This document shows positions 9,991 to 19,959 of a DNA stretch of 33,426 nucleotides, one piece after another (the first letter of the stretch is position 1; each line of letters opens with the position of its first letter). The notes under the pieces were generated by a model. That model was not told where the DNA came from, made no database searches, and saw nothing but the letters and a program-made list of their open reading frames with translations. The stretch comes from Pseudomonadota bacterium (GTDB lineage Bacteria; CALINM01). The stretch spans positions 1 to 33,426 of the forward strand of contig JAOAGA010000009.1 of the NCBI GenBank assembly GCA_026415985.1, read 5' to 3'. Position numbers and translations under genes: made by a program.

Positions 9991-11215
9991 CGATAGAATG
10001 ATAGTGGGACTTGATATTGGCACAACCAAGGTTTGTGCCATCGTGGGTGAGTTGGTTGATTCATCCTTGGAGATTGTCGGGGTAGGGATCGCACCCTCAA
10101 AGGGCATAAAAAGAGGTGTTGTAATAAATATAGATGAAACAGTAGACTCAATCAGAAAGGCTATTCATGAAGCAGAAGTTATGGCTGGCAACAAAATACA
10201 AAACGTCTATGTAGGTATAGCGGGTGGTCACATAAAAAGTTATAACAGTAATGGTGTAATAGCAATAAAAAGCAGAACTGTTACAGAGGCAGATAAAAGG
10301 AGGGCTATTGATGCAGCACAGGCTCTGAATATTCCTCTCGATAGAGAGATATTGCATGTTCTGCCTCAGGAGTATATTGTTGATAATCAGGACGGGATAA
10401 AAGAGCCACTGGGAATGAGTGGGGTAAGGCTTGAAGTTAAGGTTCATATCGTAACTGCTGCAGTGACCGCAGTTGAAAATGTTATAAAATGTTGCAAAAA
10501 AGCCGGGCTTGAAGTTCAGGATATTGTTCTTGAGCAGTTAGCAGCAAGTGAATCAGTTCTTACAGAGGATGAGAAAGATTTAGGGGTAGCTCTCGTTGAT
10601 ATGGGAGGTGGAACGACAGATATTGCTGTTTTCCACAATGGAAGCATAAAATATACATCAGTTTTAGCTATGGGGGGAAATCATATCACCAATGATATAG
10701 CAATAGGACTGAGAACTGCCACTCATGAAGCGGAGATGTTAAAGATAAAATACGGATCTGCCATGGGGGCTTTGGTAGATAAAGGTGAGATGGTAGAAGT
10801 TCCCTCTGTAGGGACCCGGAAAAATAAGATAATACCAAGAACAACCCTTGCAGATATTATAGAACCAAGAATGGAAGAGATTTTTGCCCTTGTAAACAGA
10901 GAGATAATGAAATCGGAGGTTAGCAATTACATCACCTCAGGAATGGTATTAACAGGTGGTGGCGCTCTTATGTATGGAACACTTGAGTTGGGGGAGCAGG
11001 TTTTTGGGATGCCCGTGAGAGTTGGAATTCCCAAGGTATCTGGTGTTGTAGATCTTGTGTCTTCACCACAACTTGCAACTGGAGTTGGTCTTGTAATTTA
11101 CGGGAGTAAACACTATTATAAAAGGATGAAAAGCTCAAAGGGCGACAACGGAGGCTGGAGCTTTGGCAAAATAGTGGAAAGGCTTAAAACTATTTTAAAA
11201 GATTTTTTTGAATAA
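9974..11215 (+). CDS. ftsA: Cell division protein FtsA
   Basis: IVGLDIGTTKVCAIVGE, GVALVDMGGGTTDIAVF, GMVLTGGGALM; C-terminal amphipathic segment FGKIVERLKTILKDFFE. Confidence 0.97.
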   Translation: MAKGSSDRMIVGLDIGTTKVCAIVGELVDSSLEIVGVGIAPSKGIKRGVVINIDETVDSIRKAIHEAEVMAGNKIQNVYVGIAGGHIKSYNSNGVIAIKSRTVTEADKRRAIDAAQALNIPLDREILHVLPQEYIVDNQDGIKEPLGMSGVRLEVKVHIVTAAVTAVENVIKCCKKAGLEVQDIVLEQLAASESVLTEDEKDLGVALVDMGGGTTDIAVFHNGSIKYTSVLAMGGNHITNDIAIGLRTATHEAEMLKIKYGSAMGALVDKGEMVEVPSVGTRKNKIIPRTTLADIIEPRMEEIFALVNREIMKSEVSNYITSGMVLTGGGALMYGTLELGEQVFGMPVRVGIPKVSGVVDLVSSPQLATGVGLVIYGSKHYYKRMKSSKGDNGGWSFGKIVERLKTILKDFFE

Positions 11216-11234
11216 AAATCAGAGGGGGGCATAG

Positions 11235-12305
11235 ATGATCGAGGTCCAAAGAGAAGAAGTTTTTGAAGCCAAGATTAAGATATTTGGTGTTGGCGGAGCG
11301 GGAGGTAACGCTATTAATAATATGGTTAAGCAGGGAATAGAGGGCGTTGAGTTCTGGGTAGCCAATACCGATGCACAGGATATAGAAAAGTCCCTCGCTA
11401 CCTTTAAGCTTAAGTTGGGTGTCAGCAATAAGGGTTTGGGAGCGGGCGGAGATCCTGAGAGAGGTAAGGAAGCGGCCCTTGAGAGTATGGAAGACATAAA
11501 AAATGCCCTTATAGGCACAGACATGCTTTTTATAACCGCAGGAATGGGTGGCGGAACCGGAACGGGGGCATCTCCTATCATTGCAAAGGTGGCAAGAGAA
11601 CTTAATATTTTAACCGTTGCGGTTGTTACTAAACCTTTTGATTTTGAGGGAAAACTGAGAATGAACAGGGCTGAAAGTGGGCTTGAGGAGCTGAAAAAAA
11701 ATGTCGATGCCCTCATTACCATTCCCAATAACAGATTATTGGCGCTGGTGGACAAGTCAACCCCCCTGTTAAAGGCTTTTGGAATAGCAGATGATGTATT
11801 ATATCAGGCGGTAAGAGGTATTTCAGACCTGATAACCATAAACGGTCTTATAAATATTGATTTTGCCGATGTTCGATCTGTAATGCAGGAGACTGGAGTT
11901 GCCAGAATAGGTATCGGTGTTGCAGGCGGAGAAAGCAGGGCGAGAGAAGCAGCGGAAAAGGCCATATCAAACCCGCTACTTGAAGAAGTCAGCCTGCATG
12001 GATCTAAGGGATTACTGCTTAATATTACAGGTGGCTATGACTTAACTCTTGCTGAGGTTGAAGAGGCTGCAAATATCATAAAGGCAACGGCAAGAGAAGA
12101 TGCAAACATCAGGTTTGGTGCCATTATTGATGAAAATATGAATGAATCAATAAGAATAACAGTTGTGGCAACTGGTTTTGATGGCGCTGAAAAAAAAGAG
12201 TATTATTCATATAAGGGTAGGACTAAAAGACCAATAGTTATTAATGAAGACGTTCCCGATGAAGTCCTTGATATACCAGCCTATGTGAGATGGAATGTTG
12301 ATTAG
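11235..12305 (+). CDS. ftsZ: Cell division protein FtsZ
   Basis: GVGGAGGNAINNM, ITAGMGGGTGTGASPIIA, RMNRAESGLEEL; C-terminal tail LDIPAYVR. Confidence 0.98.
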   Translation: MIEVQREEVFEAKIKIFGVGGAGGNAINNMVKQGIEGVEFWVANTDAQDIEKSLATFKLKLGVSNKGLGAGGDPERGKEAALESMEDIKNALIGTDMLFITAGMGGGTGTGASPIIAKVARELNILTVAVVTKPFDFEGKLRMNRAESGLEELKKNVDALITIPNNRLLALVDKSTPLLKAFGIADDVLYQAVRGISDLITINGLINIDFADVRSVMQETGVARIGIGVAGGESRAREAAEKAISNPLLEEVSLHGSKGLLLNITGGYDLTLAEVEEAANIIKATAREDANIRFGAIIDENMNESIRITVVATGFDGAEKKEYYSYKGRTKRPIVINEDVPDEVLDIPAYVRWNVD

Positions 12306-12389
12306 TCCCTAATTTGTTTCAGATAAAAAGGGGATATTTAGATTTAATCACCTCGGTCTTCATAGAATTTCTTATGTGGGGTTTAAAAA

Positions 12390-13784
12390 ATAAATAAAGT
12401 TTTATCACCAGACTTTTTTAACCTAAGAAAAGAGATTTTAAGTCAGGAAAAAGGAGAAAAGGGAAGGAGGGGGTTACTTAACGTAGCTCTTTTTTATCCC
12501 AATACTTACAACGTTGGAATAAGTACTTTAGCTTTTCACAGGATTTTTGAGCTAACAAAAAGGGTTGCAGAAACAGGAGTTACCCGGTTTTTTTTAGAAG
12601 GTAATAAGGATAAAAAGGTCTTTTCGTTAGATAATTTTTTCGGTATTAATGATTCACAAATAATTGCCTTCTTCTTTTCCTATGAGCTTGATTATCTCAA
12701 TGTAATAAAAACCCTTAAACTCCTTTCTATCCCTTTAATATCGGCTGAACGAAAAAGTTCCCATCCTTTGATAATAGGCGGGGGTACCGCCATAACCGGA
12801 AACCCGGAAACTTTCAGAGATGTTCTTGATGTGATTTTCACAGGTGAGGCAGAAGAGAGTTATATTAGTTTTCTGAATCTTGTTCTTGCAGAAAAAAAGA
12901 AAGAAAAAATATTAGAAACTTCAGCTAAGATTAAAGGGGTCTTTGTTCCCACAATAAGCTCCGTTTATAAAAAAGTTTATTACAAAAATTTCCCCGAAGA
13001 TTTTTCTGAAAGTGTATTTTTTACACCAAGAGGGGAGTTTGGGGAATGCAAGTTAATAGAGCTTACAAGAGGATGTCCTGCAAAATGTAAATTCTGCATA
13101 TCGAGAACACTTTATAGCCCACCGAGATTTGCCGATAAAGATTTAGTTAAGGATGTCGTAAAAGAAAGCAAAATTAATAAAATAGGGTTATTAGGGGCAA
13201 GTGTATCCTATCATCCTGATATTAAAGAGATTATGGAGTTCATAATAAAAGAAGGGAGAATTTTTTCCATATCTTCTCTCAGAGCAGATAAGGTTGATAA
13301 TGATTTTTTAGAGCTTTTATACAGAGGTGGGAACAGAACAATTACGATAGCACCGGAAGCAGGTACCGAGAGGTTGAGAAAATTAATAGAAAAGGGCATA
13401 AGCGAAGAAGATATTGAGAAAACGATAGAGTTATCTCTAAAAAAGGGGTTTTCCGGGATTAGGTTATATTTTATGATTGGTCTTCCTGAAGAGACAGAAG
13501 AAGATATAGTGGCAATAGTTAATATAGGAAAAAGAATAAAACTGATAGAGAGTCATATGAAGAAAAGATTTATAAAAAGGTCCTTTACAATCAGTCCCTT
13601 TGTTCCTAAAAGGAATACAGCCTTTTCCTGTTACCCTATGGAAGAGGTTAAAGTTCTCTCAGAAAAAATAAACTATCTTAGAAAAAGGCTTTCTTCTGAA
13701 GGCATTGAAGTTTTATATGATCCCCCGAAGACTGCAAGATTAGAATATGATCTATCAAGACATAATATTTTAACTCAGATTTAA
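12390..13784 (+). CDS. Radical SAM protein; frame open from 12387, true start unresolved (track start 12768 is too short)
   Basis: ELTRGCPAKCKFCISRTLYSPPRF (CxxxCxxC radical SAM cluster motif), TIAPEAGTERLRKLIEKGIS, FMIGLPEETEEDI, TISPFVPKRNTAF. In-frame upstream translation KINKVLSPDFFNLRKEILSQEKGEKGRRGLLNVALFYPNTYNVGISTLAFHRIFELTKRVAETGVTRFFLEG... reads as the family N-terminal domain. No ATG/GTG/TTG between the stop at 12384 and that domain. Confidence 0.88.
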   Translation: MNKVLSPDFFNLRKEILSQEKGEKGRRGLLNVALFYPNTYNVGISTLAFHRIFELTKRVAETGVTRFFLEGNKDKKVFSLDNFFGINDSQIIAFFFSYELDYLNVIKTLKLLSIPLISAERKSSHPLIIGGGTAITGNPETFRDVLDVIFTGEAEESYISFLNLVLAEKKKEKILETSAKIKGVFVPTISSVYKKVYYKNFPEDFSESVFFTPRGEFGECKLIELTRGCPAKCKFCISRTLYSPPRFADKDLVKDVVKESKINKIGLLGASVSYHPDIKEIMEFIIKEGRIFSISSLRADKVDNDFLELLYRGGNRTITIAPEAGTERLRKLIEKGISEEDIEKTIELSLKKGFSGIRLYFMIGLPEETEEDIVAIVNIGKRIKLIESHMKKRFIKRSFTISPFVPKRNTAFSCYPMEEVKVLSEKINYLRKRLSSEGIEVLYDPPKTARLEYDLSRHNILTQI

Positions 13785-13844
13785 TGGCGGTTGACTAAAA
13801 AATTCTCAGGCAACAGGCAATGGTTATTTGGTAACTCATTTTTG

Positions 13845-13873
13845 TTGATTTTTAAAGCATATCTATCTAAAAT
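13845..13873 (+). promoter_or_regulatory. Candidate sigma70-type promoter for the lysA-dapF-dapA-dapB unit
   Basis: TTGATT (13845-13850), 17 nt spacer, TAAAAT (13868-13873), about 30 nt upstream of the lysA TTG start, itself preceded by AGGAGG. Confidence 0.5.
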
Positions 13874-13903
13874 TTAAAAATAATTTTTTACAGGAGGTCT
13901 GGT

Positions 13904-15151
13904 TTGCATTATTTTAACTATAACAATAATGAGATGTATTGTGAAGATGTACCTATTAGTAAGCTTGTAAAAAAGTTTGGAACACCACTTTATGTTTACA
14001 GCGGCAAGACTCTTTTAAGACACTATAAGGCCTTTGATGAATCTTTTAAGCCCCATAAACATATAATTTGTTATTCCGTAAAGGCTAATAGCAATATTGC
14101 CATTTTAAACCTTTTTGCAAAAGAAGGATCTGGTTTTGATATTGTTTCAGGCGGAGAGTTGTATAGGGCGATAAAGGCGGGAGGGGATCCTCAGAAAATT
14201 GTTTTCTCAGGGGTTGGGAAAACCGATGAAGAGATAGAAATGGCCCTCTCAAAAGATATTCTCATGTTTAATGTGGAGTCTGAATCGGAGTTATATGCCA
14301 TTAATAGTGTTGCAGATAGATTAAACAAAAAAGCCCCTATATCTTTAAGAATTAACCCGGATGTTAACCCCCTTACACACCCCTATATATCAACGGGGCT
14401 TAAGAAAAACAAGTTTGGTATCCCCTATGAGAGTGCCTTGGAAACTTATCTGAAGGCAAAAAAACTAAAAAATATAGAGATTGTTGGTATTGACTGTCAC
14501 ATAGGCTCGCAGATTACCCAGCTTTCGCCCTTTCTTGAAGCAATTGATAAGATTAAGGCTTTAATGAAGGAGCTTGAAAGAAATGGTATAGAGGTTAAGT
14601 ATATTGATTTGGGTGGAGGGCTTGGTATCAGCTACAAGGATGAAGATCCACCTCACCCCAATGAGTATGGAGAGGCGGTCTTGAAAAGGTTTGAAAAGAT
14701 TGATAAAACCCTTATTTTTGAGCCCGGAAGGGTTATAGTAGGTAATGCGGGTATTCATGTTACAAGGGTTCTTTATACAAAGGAAAATACAGAGAAAAAG
14801 TTTGTAATTGTCGATTCCGCAATGAATGATTTAGCAAGGCCTGCTCTATATGGTTCCTATCACTCAATTCTTCCTATGAATAAGAAGGACGGAGAAAATG
14901 ATGTCTATGATGTTGTAGGACCTGTTTGTGAATCTACTGACTTTTTTGCCAAAGACAGGAGCCTGCCAAAACTTGAAAGAGACGATTATCTTTGTATTTT
15001 TAGCGCAGGTGCCTACGGGTTTTCAATGTCTTCTAACTATAATTCACGCAGGAAATCGGCAGAAGTACTTGTAATGGGCGATAAATATTATCTGATCAGG
15101 GAAAGAGACACTTTTGAAGATTTGATCGCCAAAGAAAAAATTCCTCAGTAA
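13904..15151 (+). CDS. lysA: Diaminopimelate decarboxylase
   Basis: CYSVKANSNIAIL (PLP lysine), GSGFDIVSGGEL, CHIGSQI, DLGGGLGI, EPGRVIVGNAG, PVCESTDFFAKDR, GAYGFSMSSNYNSR. Confidence 0.97.
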   Translation: MHYFNYNNNEMYCEDVPISKLVKKFGTPLYVYSGKTLLRHYKAFDESFKPHKHIICYSVKANSNIAILNLFAKEGSGFDIVSGGELYRAIKAGGDPQKIVFSGVGKTDEEIEMALSKDILMFNVESESELYAINSVADRLNKKAPISLRINPDVNPLTHPYISTGLKKNKFGIPYESALETYLKAKKLKNIEIVGIDCHIGSQITQLSPFLEAIDKIKALMKELERNGIEVKYIDLGGGLGISYKDEDPPHPNEYGEAVLKRFEKIDKTLIFEPGRVIVGNAGIHVTRVLYTKENTEKKFVIVDSAMNDLARPALYGSYHSILPMNKKDGENDVYDVVGPVCESTDFFAKDRSLPKLERDDYLCIFSAGAYGFSMSSNYNSRRKSAEVLVMGDKYYLIRERDTFEDLIAKEKIPQ

Positions 15152-15160
15152 GGAATAGCT

Positions 15161-15982
15161 ATGGAAAAGATGCATTTTTATAAACTAAGTGGCTCTGGTA
15201 ATGATTTTATTATTATAGATAACCTGAATGGTGAGTATCCCTTTGATTTTTTCAGAGGTATTGTTACGAAAGTAACCAGCAGAAATAACGGTGTCGGTGC
15301 TGACGGTTTAATAATCCTGAACAAAGATGATGAAGTGGACTTCAGGTGGGATTTTTTTAACTCCGATGGAAGTGTTGCTGAGATGTGTGGTAATGGCGCA
15401 AGATGTGCAGGCAGAATATACTCTATTATTTCCGGAAAAAACAGTATTGTATTTAAAACTATTGCTGGCAGGATAGATGCTCAAATCAATGGTGACATTG
15501 TGAAAGTAAGGTTACCTGATCCAACCGATTATTCCGAAGAGATAAAATTAGAGATAGATGGCAAGTTTTGCAGAGGTAGCTTTATCAATACGGGTGTTCC
15601 CCATTTTGTCGTTGAGGTAGAAGATATAGAGAGTTTTCCCGTAAAGGAGATTGGTAATAAGATAAGATTTCATAATGTATTCTCGCCAAGAGGAACTAAT
15701 GTAAACTTTGTGAAATATCTTGGTAATGACACAATAAAAGTCAGAACTTATGAAAGAGGTGTGGAAGACGAGACCCTTGCCTGCGGAACAGGAGCCTGTG
15801 CATCTGCCCTTGTTTTTGGGAAAAGAGGGCTCATTGCTGACAGGGCTAATATAATTACTTCTGGTGGTGAGAGATTGTCGGTCTATTTTAAGATAGAAGG
15901 AGAGAAGTTTTCTAATGTATATTTAGAGGGCAGGGTCAGACTGATATGTGAAGGAGATATTTTTCTGAAGGAACTTAACTAA
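15161..15982 (+). CDS. dapF: Diaminopimelate epimerase
   Basis: KLSGSGNDFIIID, GVGADGLI, FNSDGSVAEMCGNGARCAGR, TYERGVEDETLACGTGACASA. Confidence 0.97.
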   Translation: MEKMHFYKLSGSGNDFIIIDNLNGEYPFDFFRGIVTKVTSRNNGVGADGLIILNKDDEVDFRWDFFNSDGSVAEMCGNGARCAGRIYSIISGKNSIVFKTIAGRIDAQINGDIVKVRLPDPTDYSEEIKLEIDGKFCRGSFINTGVPHFVVEVEDIESFPVKEIGNKIRFHNVFSPRGTNVNFVKYLGNDTIKVRTYERGVEDETLACGTGACASALVFGKRGLIADRANIITSGGERLSVYFKIEGEKFSNVYLEGRVRLICEGDIFLKELN

Positions 15983-16025
15983 AGTTTAAGGGGTAAAGGC
16001 TAACAACTAAAAACAGGAGATAATT

Positions 16026-16907
16026 ATGTTTAAAGGTGCAATAACCGCAATAGTTACACCTTTTAAAGAAGGAGAGGTAGACTGGAAATCTTTTGAAAAA
16101 CTTATTGAGTTTCAGATTAAGGAAGGGATTAATGGTATTGTTCCCTGTGGTACGACAGGTGAGTCTGCCACACTTTCTTACGAGGAACATAACAAGGTAA
16201 TAGAGTTTACTGTGAAAAAGGTCAAAAAAAGAGTTCCCGTTATAGCGGGTACCGGGGCTAATAGCACGGAGGAGGCAATAGAGTTAACAGAACATGCGAA
16301 AAAGGCTGGTGCATCCGCGTCTTTGCAGGTTTGTCCCTACTACAATAAACCAACACAGGAGGGGCTGTACAGACATTTCAAAAAGATTGCCGAGACCGTA
16401 GATATTCCCATAGTCCTTTACAATATTCCCGGCAGGACAGGAATCAATATGCAACCTGATACCATCATAAGATTATCTGAAATACCAAATATTGTAGCGA
16501 TAAAAGAGGCAAGCGGTAGTCTTGACCAGGTAACAGAAATCATAAAAGGGGTTAAGAAAAAAAACTTTACTGTCCTTTCAGGTGATGATTCTCTGACGCT
16601 ACCTATGATGTCAGTAGGGGCAAAAGGTGTCATATCAGTGGCATCAAATATAATCCCTAAAAAGATATCAAAAATGGTAAAAGACTATCTGGATGGAAAG
16701 ACAGAATTGGCTATGAAGGCTCACTTAGATCTTTACGAGTTAATGAAAACACTTTTTATTGAAACAAATCCGATACCTGTCAAATCTGCCCTGAGTCTGA
16801 TGGGAATGATTAAAGAAGAGTTCAGATTACCTCTATGTGAGATGTCTCCGCAAAACAAAGAGAGATTAAGAAAGGTTTTGGTTAAATATAAAATTATAAA
16901 GGAGTAG
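16026..16907 (+). CDS. dapA: 4-hydroxy-tetrahydrodipicolinate synthase
   Basis: GAITAIVTPF, GTTGESATL, VIAGTGANSTEEAI, YYNKPTQEGLYRHF, YNIPGRTGINM, IKEASGS, LSGDDSLTLP. Confidence 0.97.
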   Translation: MFKGAITAIVTPFKEGEVDWKSFEKLIEFQIKEGINGIVPCGTTGESATLSYEEHNKVIEFTVKKVKKRVPVIAGTGANSTEEAIELTEHAKKAGASASLQVCPYYNKPTQEGLYRHFKKIAETVDIPIVLYNIPGRTGINMQPDTIIRLSEIPNIVAIKEASGSLDQVTEIIKGVKKKNFTVLSGDDSLTLPMMSVGAKGVISVASNIIPKKISKMVKDYLDGKTELAMKAHLDLYELMKTLFIETNPIPVKSALSLMGMIKEEFRLPLCEMSPQNKERLRKVLVKYKIIKE

Positions 16908-16911
16908 TAAG

Positions 16912-17712
16912 GTGATAAAGGTTATAGTTTTGGGTGCCTGTGGCAGAATGGGAAGCACCATAATGCGTCTTGTCGAAGAAGATAAGGATCTTGTTTTGTT
17001 CGGAGCGATAGAAAGACCAGATTCTCCTTTTATAGGAGAGTCCGCCGAACGTTTTGGTGGTGCTAAGGATATTAAGATTACAAGTTCTTTGAAGGATATA
17101 GCAGGTAAAGATACGGTTATTGTAGATTTTACTCACATAGATGCTACCCGGGAGAATATTAAGATAGCAAGCGATAAGGGGTCGCCTATGGTTATAGGGA
17201 CAACCGGTTTTAGCTCTGATGAAACAAAGCTCATAGCAGATATGGCAAAAAAAAGTTTTCCCTGTGTTTTGTCTCCCAATATGAGTTTGGGGGTTAACGT
17301 GCTTTTTAAACTGGTATATGAGACAGCAAAACTTTTAACCGATGAGTATAATGTTGAGATAGTAGAGATACATCATAACAAAAAGAAGGATGCACCAAGC
17401 GGAACTGCGGTTAAATTAGGTCAGGTTGTAGCCGAAGCCTTAGGGTGGGACTATGATGAAACTGCCGTTTATGAAAGAAAAGGGATGGTTGGCGAAAGAA
17501 AGAAGAAAGAGATTGGTATGCAAACGCTCAGGGCGGGAGATGTAGTTGGAGAGCATACGGTAATATTCGGTGGCATGGGGGAAAGGATAGAGCTTACCCA
17601 TAGAGCCCACAGCAGAGAAAACTTTGCAAGAGGTGCCATAAGGGCGGTGAAATGGGTTTATAACAGAGAAAATGGCTTCTATACGATGAAGGATGTATTG
17701 GGTATAAATTAG
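16912..17712 (+). CDS. dapB: 4-hydroxy-tetrahydrodipicolinate reductase
   Basis: VLGACGRMGSTIM, VIGTTGFS, SPNMSLGVNVLFKL, EIVEIHHNKKKDAPSGTAVKLG, ELTHRAHSRENFARGA. GTG start. Confidence 0.97.
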   Translation: MIKVIVLGACGRMGSTIMRLVEEDKDLVLFGAIERPDSPFIGESAERFGGAKDIKITSSLKDIAGKDTVIVDFTHIDATRENIKIASDKGSPMVIGTTGFSSDETKLIADMAKKSFPCVLSPNMSLGVNVLFKLVYETAKLLTDEYNVEIVEIHHNKKKDAPSGTAVKLGQVVAEALGWDYDETAVYERKGMVGERKKKEIGMQTLRAGDVVGEHTVIFGGMGERIELTHRAHSRENFARGAIRAVKWVYNRENGFYTMKDVLGIN

Positions 17713-17730
17713 CAGAGGCTGTTATTATAA

Positions 17731-18522
17731 ATGAAAATTGGCAGAGTCAGTCATCTAAAAAGCGGTGAAATATTGGAAGGTATTTTCGAAGATAATAGTT
17801 TTTATCCCTTCGAAGAAAGCTTAATCTCATATTTTGAAAAACATCATAGCCTTGAGGGAATAAAGATCTCAAAAAAGGCGATCAGTATAACTGAGCTGAA
17901 AATACTTACTCCCACAGTTCCTTCCAAGATTGTCGCAATTGGGTTAAACTATAGGGAGCATGCCAAAGAGTTCGGCAAGGAAGTTCCTGATGAGCCGTTG
18001 ATCTTTTTTAAGCCCCCTTCTGCCTTGATAGCCCATGGTGAGGAGATACTGATACCGACCTTTACCAAAAGAGTAGATTATGAGGGAGAGCTTGCTATTG
18101 TTATTGGTAAAACCTGCAAGAATGTCTCAGAGGAGTCTGCAAGGGAATACGTACTTGGATACAGCTGTTTTAACGATGTGACAGAAAGGGTTATACAAAA
18201 AAAGGATGGACAGTATTCCAGGGCGAAGGGCATTGATACCTTTGCTCCCTATGGACCATATATAGCTACAAACATTGATCCATCCTCCCTTGAGATTAAG
18301 ACTCTTCTTAACGGCAGGACTGTCCAGCATAGCAATACAAAAGATCAGATATTCTCCCCCTTTTTTCTTGTTAGTTTTATAAGTAAATATATAACACTCT
18401 TGCCCGGCGATATTATTCCTACGGGTACACCATCAGGAGTTGGACCCTTGAAAGATGGTGATACGGTAGAAGTTGTTATAGAAAAAGTTGGTGTATTAAG
18501 AAACAAAGTCAGATCAATATAA
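17731..18522 (+). CDS. Fumarylacetoacetate hydrolase family protein
   Basis: [92 protein letters not shown]. Confidence 0.93.
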   Translation: MKIGRVSHLKSGEILEGIFEDNSFYPFEESLISYFEKHHSLEGIKISKKAISITELKILTPTVPSKIVAIGLNYREHAKEFGKEVPDEPLIFFKPPSALIAHGEEILIPTFTKRVDYEGELAIVIGKTCKNVSEESAREYVLGYSCFNDVTERVIQKKDGQYSRAKGIDTFAPYGPYIATNIDPSSLEIKTLLNGRTVQHSNTKDQIFSPFFLVSFISKYITLLPGDIIPTGTPSGVGPLKDGDTVEVVIEKVGVLRNKVRSI

Positions 18523-19959
18523 TATCTCGTAGGAAAAACTGTAATCAGAAAAAATTGGTGTCGAGAAAAGGACTTCACCGGCAGGTGATATTATACCGGA
18601 TATTCCTGTATTGGCAGACCTTATGAGAAAAAGATTGTTTTCAATGGCCCTGAACTTACTCATGGCAAAATGTTGGTAAGGTGCTGAGGATTTACCAAAC
18701 CATGCGTCATTTGTAACATTTATAAGTATATTGGCACCTTTAAGTTTGTATTCCTTTGATATCTCGGGAAAGATTGACTCATAGCAGATCAGGGAACCTA
18801 TTTTAAGATCCTTTACCGACAGAGTTTTCAGCTCATTACCAGCCAGAAAGTCACCGGCAGCAGTAACCAGCTTTTCCACAAAAAAAAGTATTTTTTTCAT
18901 TGGGACATACTCTCCAAAGGGGACCAGATGAGTTTTATGATATTTGTCCAGTAACTCACCTTTGTAGAATATACCTGCACTATTTGTGTAATATATCTTT
19001 CCATCTTCACCAAAATCGTAATAGGGAAAACCAGTGAAAAGATAAAAATTTTTATTTGAAAGAAAGTTTTTTAGATACTCAGTGAGCTCTATATTATTTC
19101 CGTAGATGAAAGGCAGAGCAGTTTCAGGCCAGACCACAATTGATGGTTTCTTAACAAGCTCCTTTTCGGTCAGCAATATATATTTATCAATGATATTTTT
19201 TTGAAGGCTCTTTTCCCACTTCTGAGATTGATCAATATTGCCCTGAATTACCGAAACAGTTAATGGTTTTTTGTTTTCCAGTTGTCTTTTAACAAACTGA
19301 ATCCTGTAGATACCGTAAAATCCAGCAATAATTATAATACTAACTGCAACAGCAAAATTAAATAATGATTTTTTATTCCTCTCTAAAAACAGATTTGATA
19401 GGGCAAGATTAAAGAATATGACAATAAAGCTAACTCCATAAACCCCTGATAGGTTAGCAATCTGAATTAGTGGTGTAAATTTATGTTGGGTGTATCCCAA
19501 AAGCATCCAGGGAAAACCGGAAAGAATTTTTGACCTGATAAACTCAAGAAAGATAAAAATTACCGCCATTATTAAAGGTAGAATAGCCTTTGGTATTTTA
19601 TTCCTAAGCAAGAAAAATAATTTAAAAAAGACACCGTAGTAAAGGGCTAAATACATACAGAGTATTATCATAAGGGAAACGGAGATCGGTAGCATAATAT
19701 TTCCGTAATTGTTAAGCACATAAGTGATCCAGTACATTGTCAGAATGTTATATGTTAAACCAAAGACAAAACCCTTTTTGAAGCTATCTGAGGTGGATCT
19801 GGTTTTGATTAATGCTAAGAAAACAGCAAAATAAGCCAAGAAAAAAAGGTCATAGGGTGGGCTTGCCAGAAAAAGCAGGAAGGCACCAAAGAATATAAAG
19901 AAATAATCTCTATATTTTACGAAACTGAATTTTTTTGATTCTTCTGTCATCGGCATCAA
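18514..19959 (-). CDS. lnt: Apolipoprotein N-acyltransferase
   Basis: N-terminal TM helices, then a nitrilase-type domain with triad contexts [46 protein letters not shown]. Confidence 0.95.
   Translation of the reverse strand: MMPMTEESKKFSFVKYRDYFFIFFGAFLLFLASPPYDLFFLAYFAVFLALIKTRSTSDSFKKGFVFGLTYNILTMYWITYVLNNYGNIMLPISVSLMIILCMYLALYYGVFFKLFFLLRNKIPKAILPLIMAVIFIFLEFIRSKILSGFPWMLLGYTQHKFTPLIQIANLSGVYGVSFIVIFFNLALSNLFLERNKKSLFNFAVAVSIIIIAGFYGIYRIQFVKRQLENKKPLTVSVIQGNIDQSQKWEKSLQKNIIDKYILLTEKELVKKPSIVVWPETALPFIYGNNIELTEYLKNFLSNKNFYLFTGFPYYDFGEDGKIYYTNSAGIFYKGELLDKYHKTHLVPFGEYVPMKKILFFVEKLVTAAGDFLAGNELKTLSVKDLKIGSLICYESIFPEISKEYKLKGANILINVTNDAWFGKSSAPYQHFAMSKFRAIENNLFLIRSANTGISGIISPAGEVLFSTPIFSDYSFSYEILY

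Noticed and set aside
11219-11755. 178-aa minus-strand ORF opposite ftsZ
   Set aside because: Fully antisense to highly conserved ftsZ; Ser/Pro/Leu-rich translation typical of shadow ORFs; no recognisable motif.
12768-13784. Taking TTG 12768 as the radical SAM start
   Set aside because: It would discard about 120 in-frame residues containing a family-like N-terminal domain (VALFYPNTYNVGISTLAFHRIFEL).
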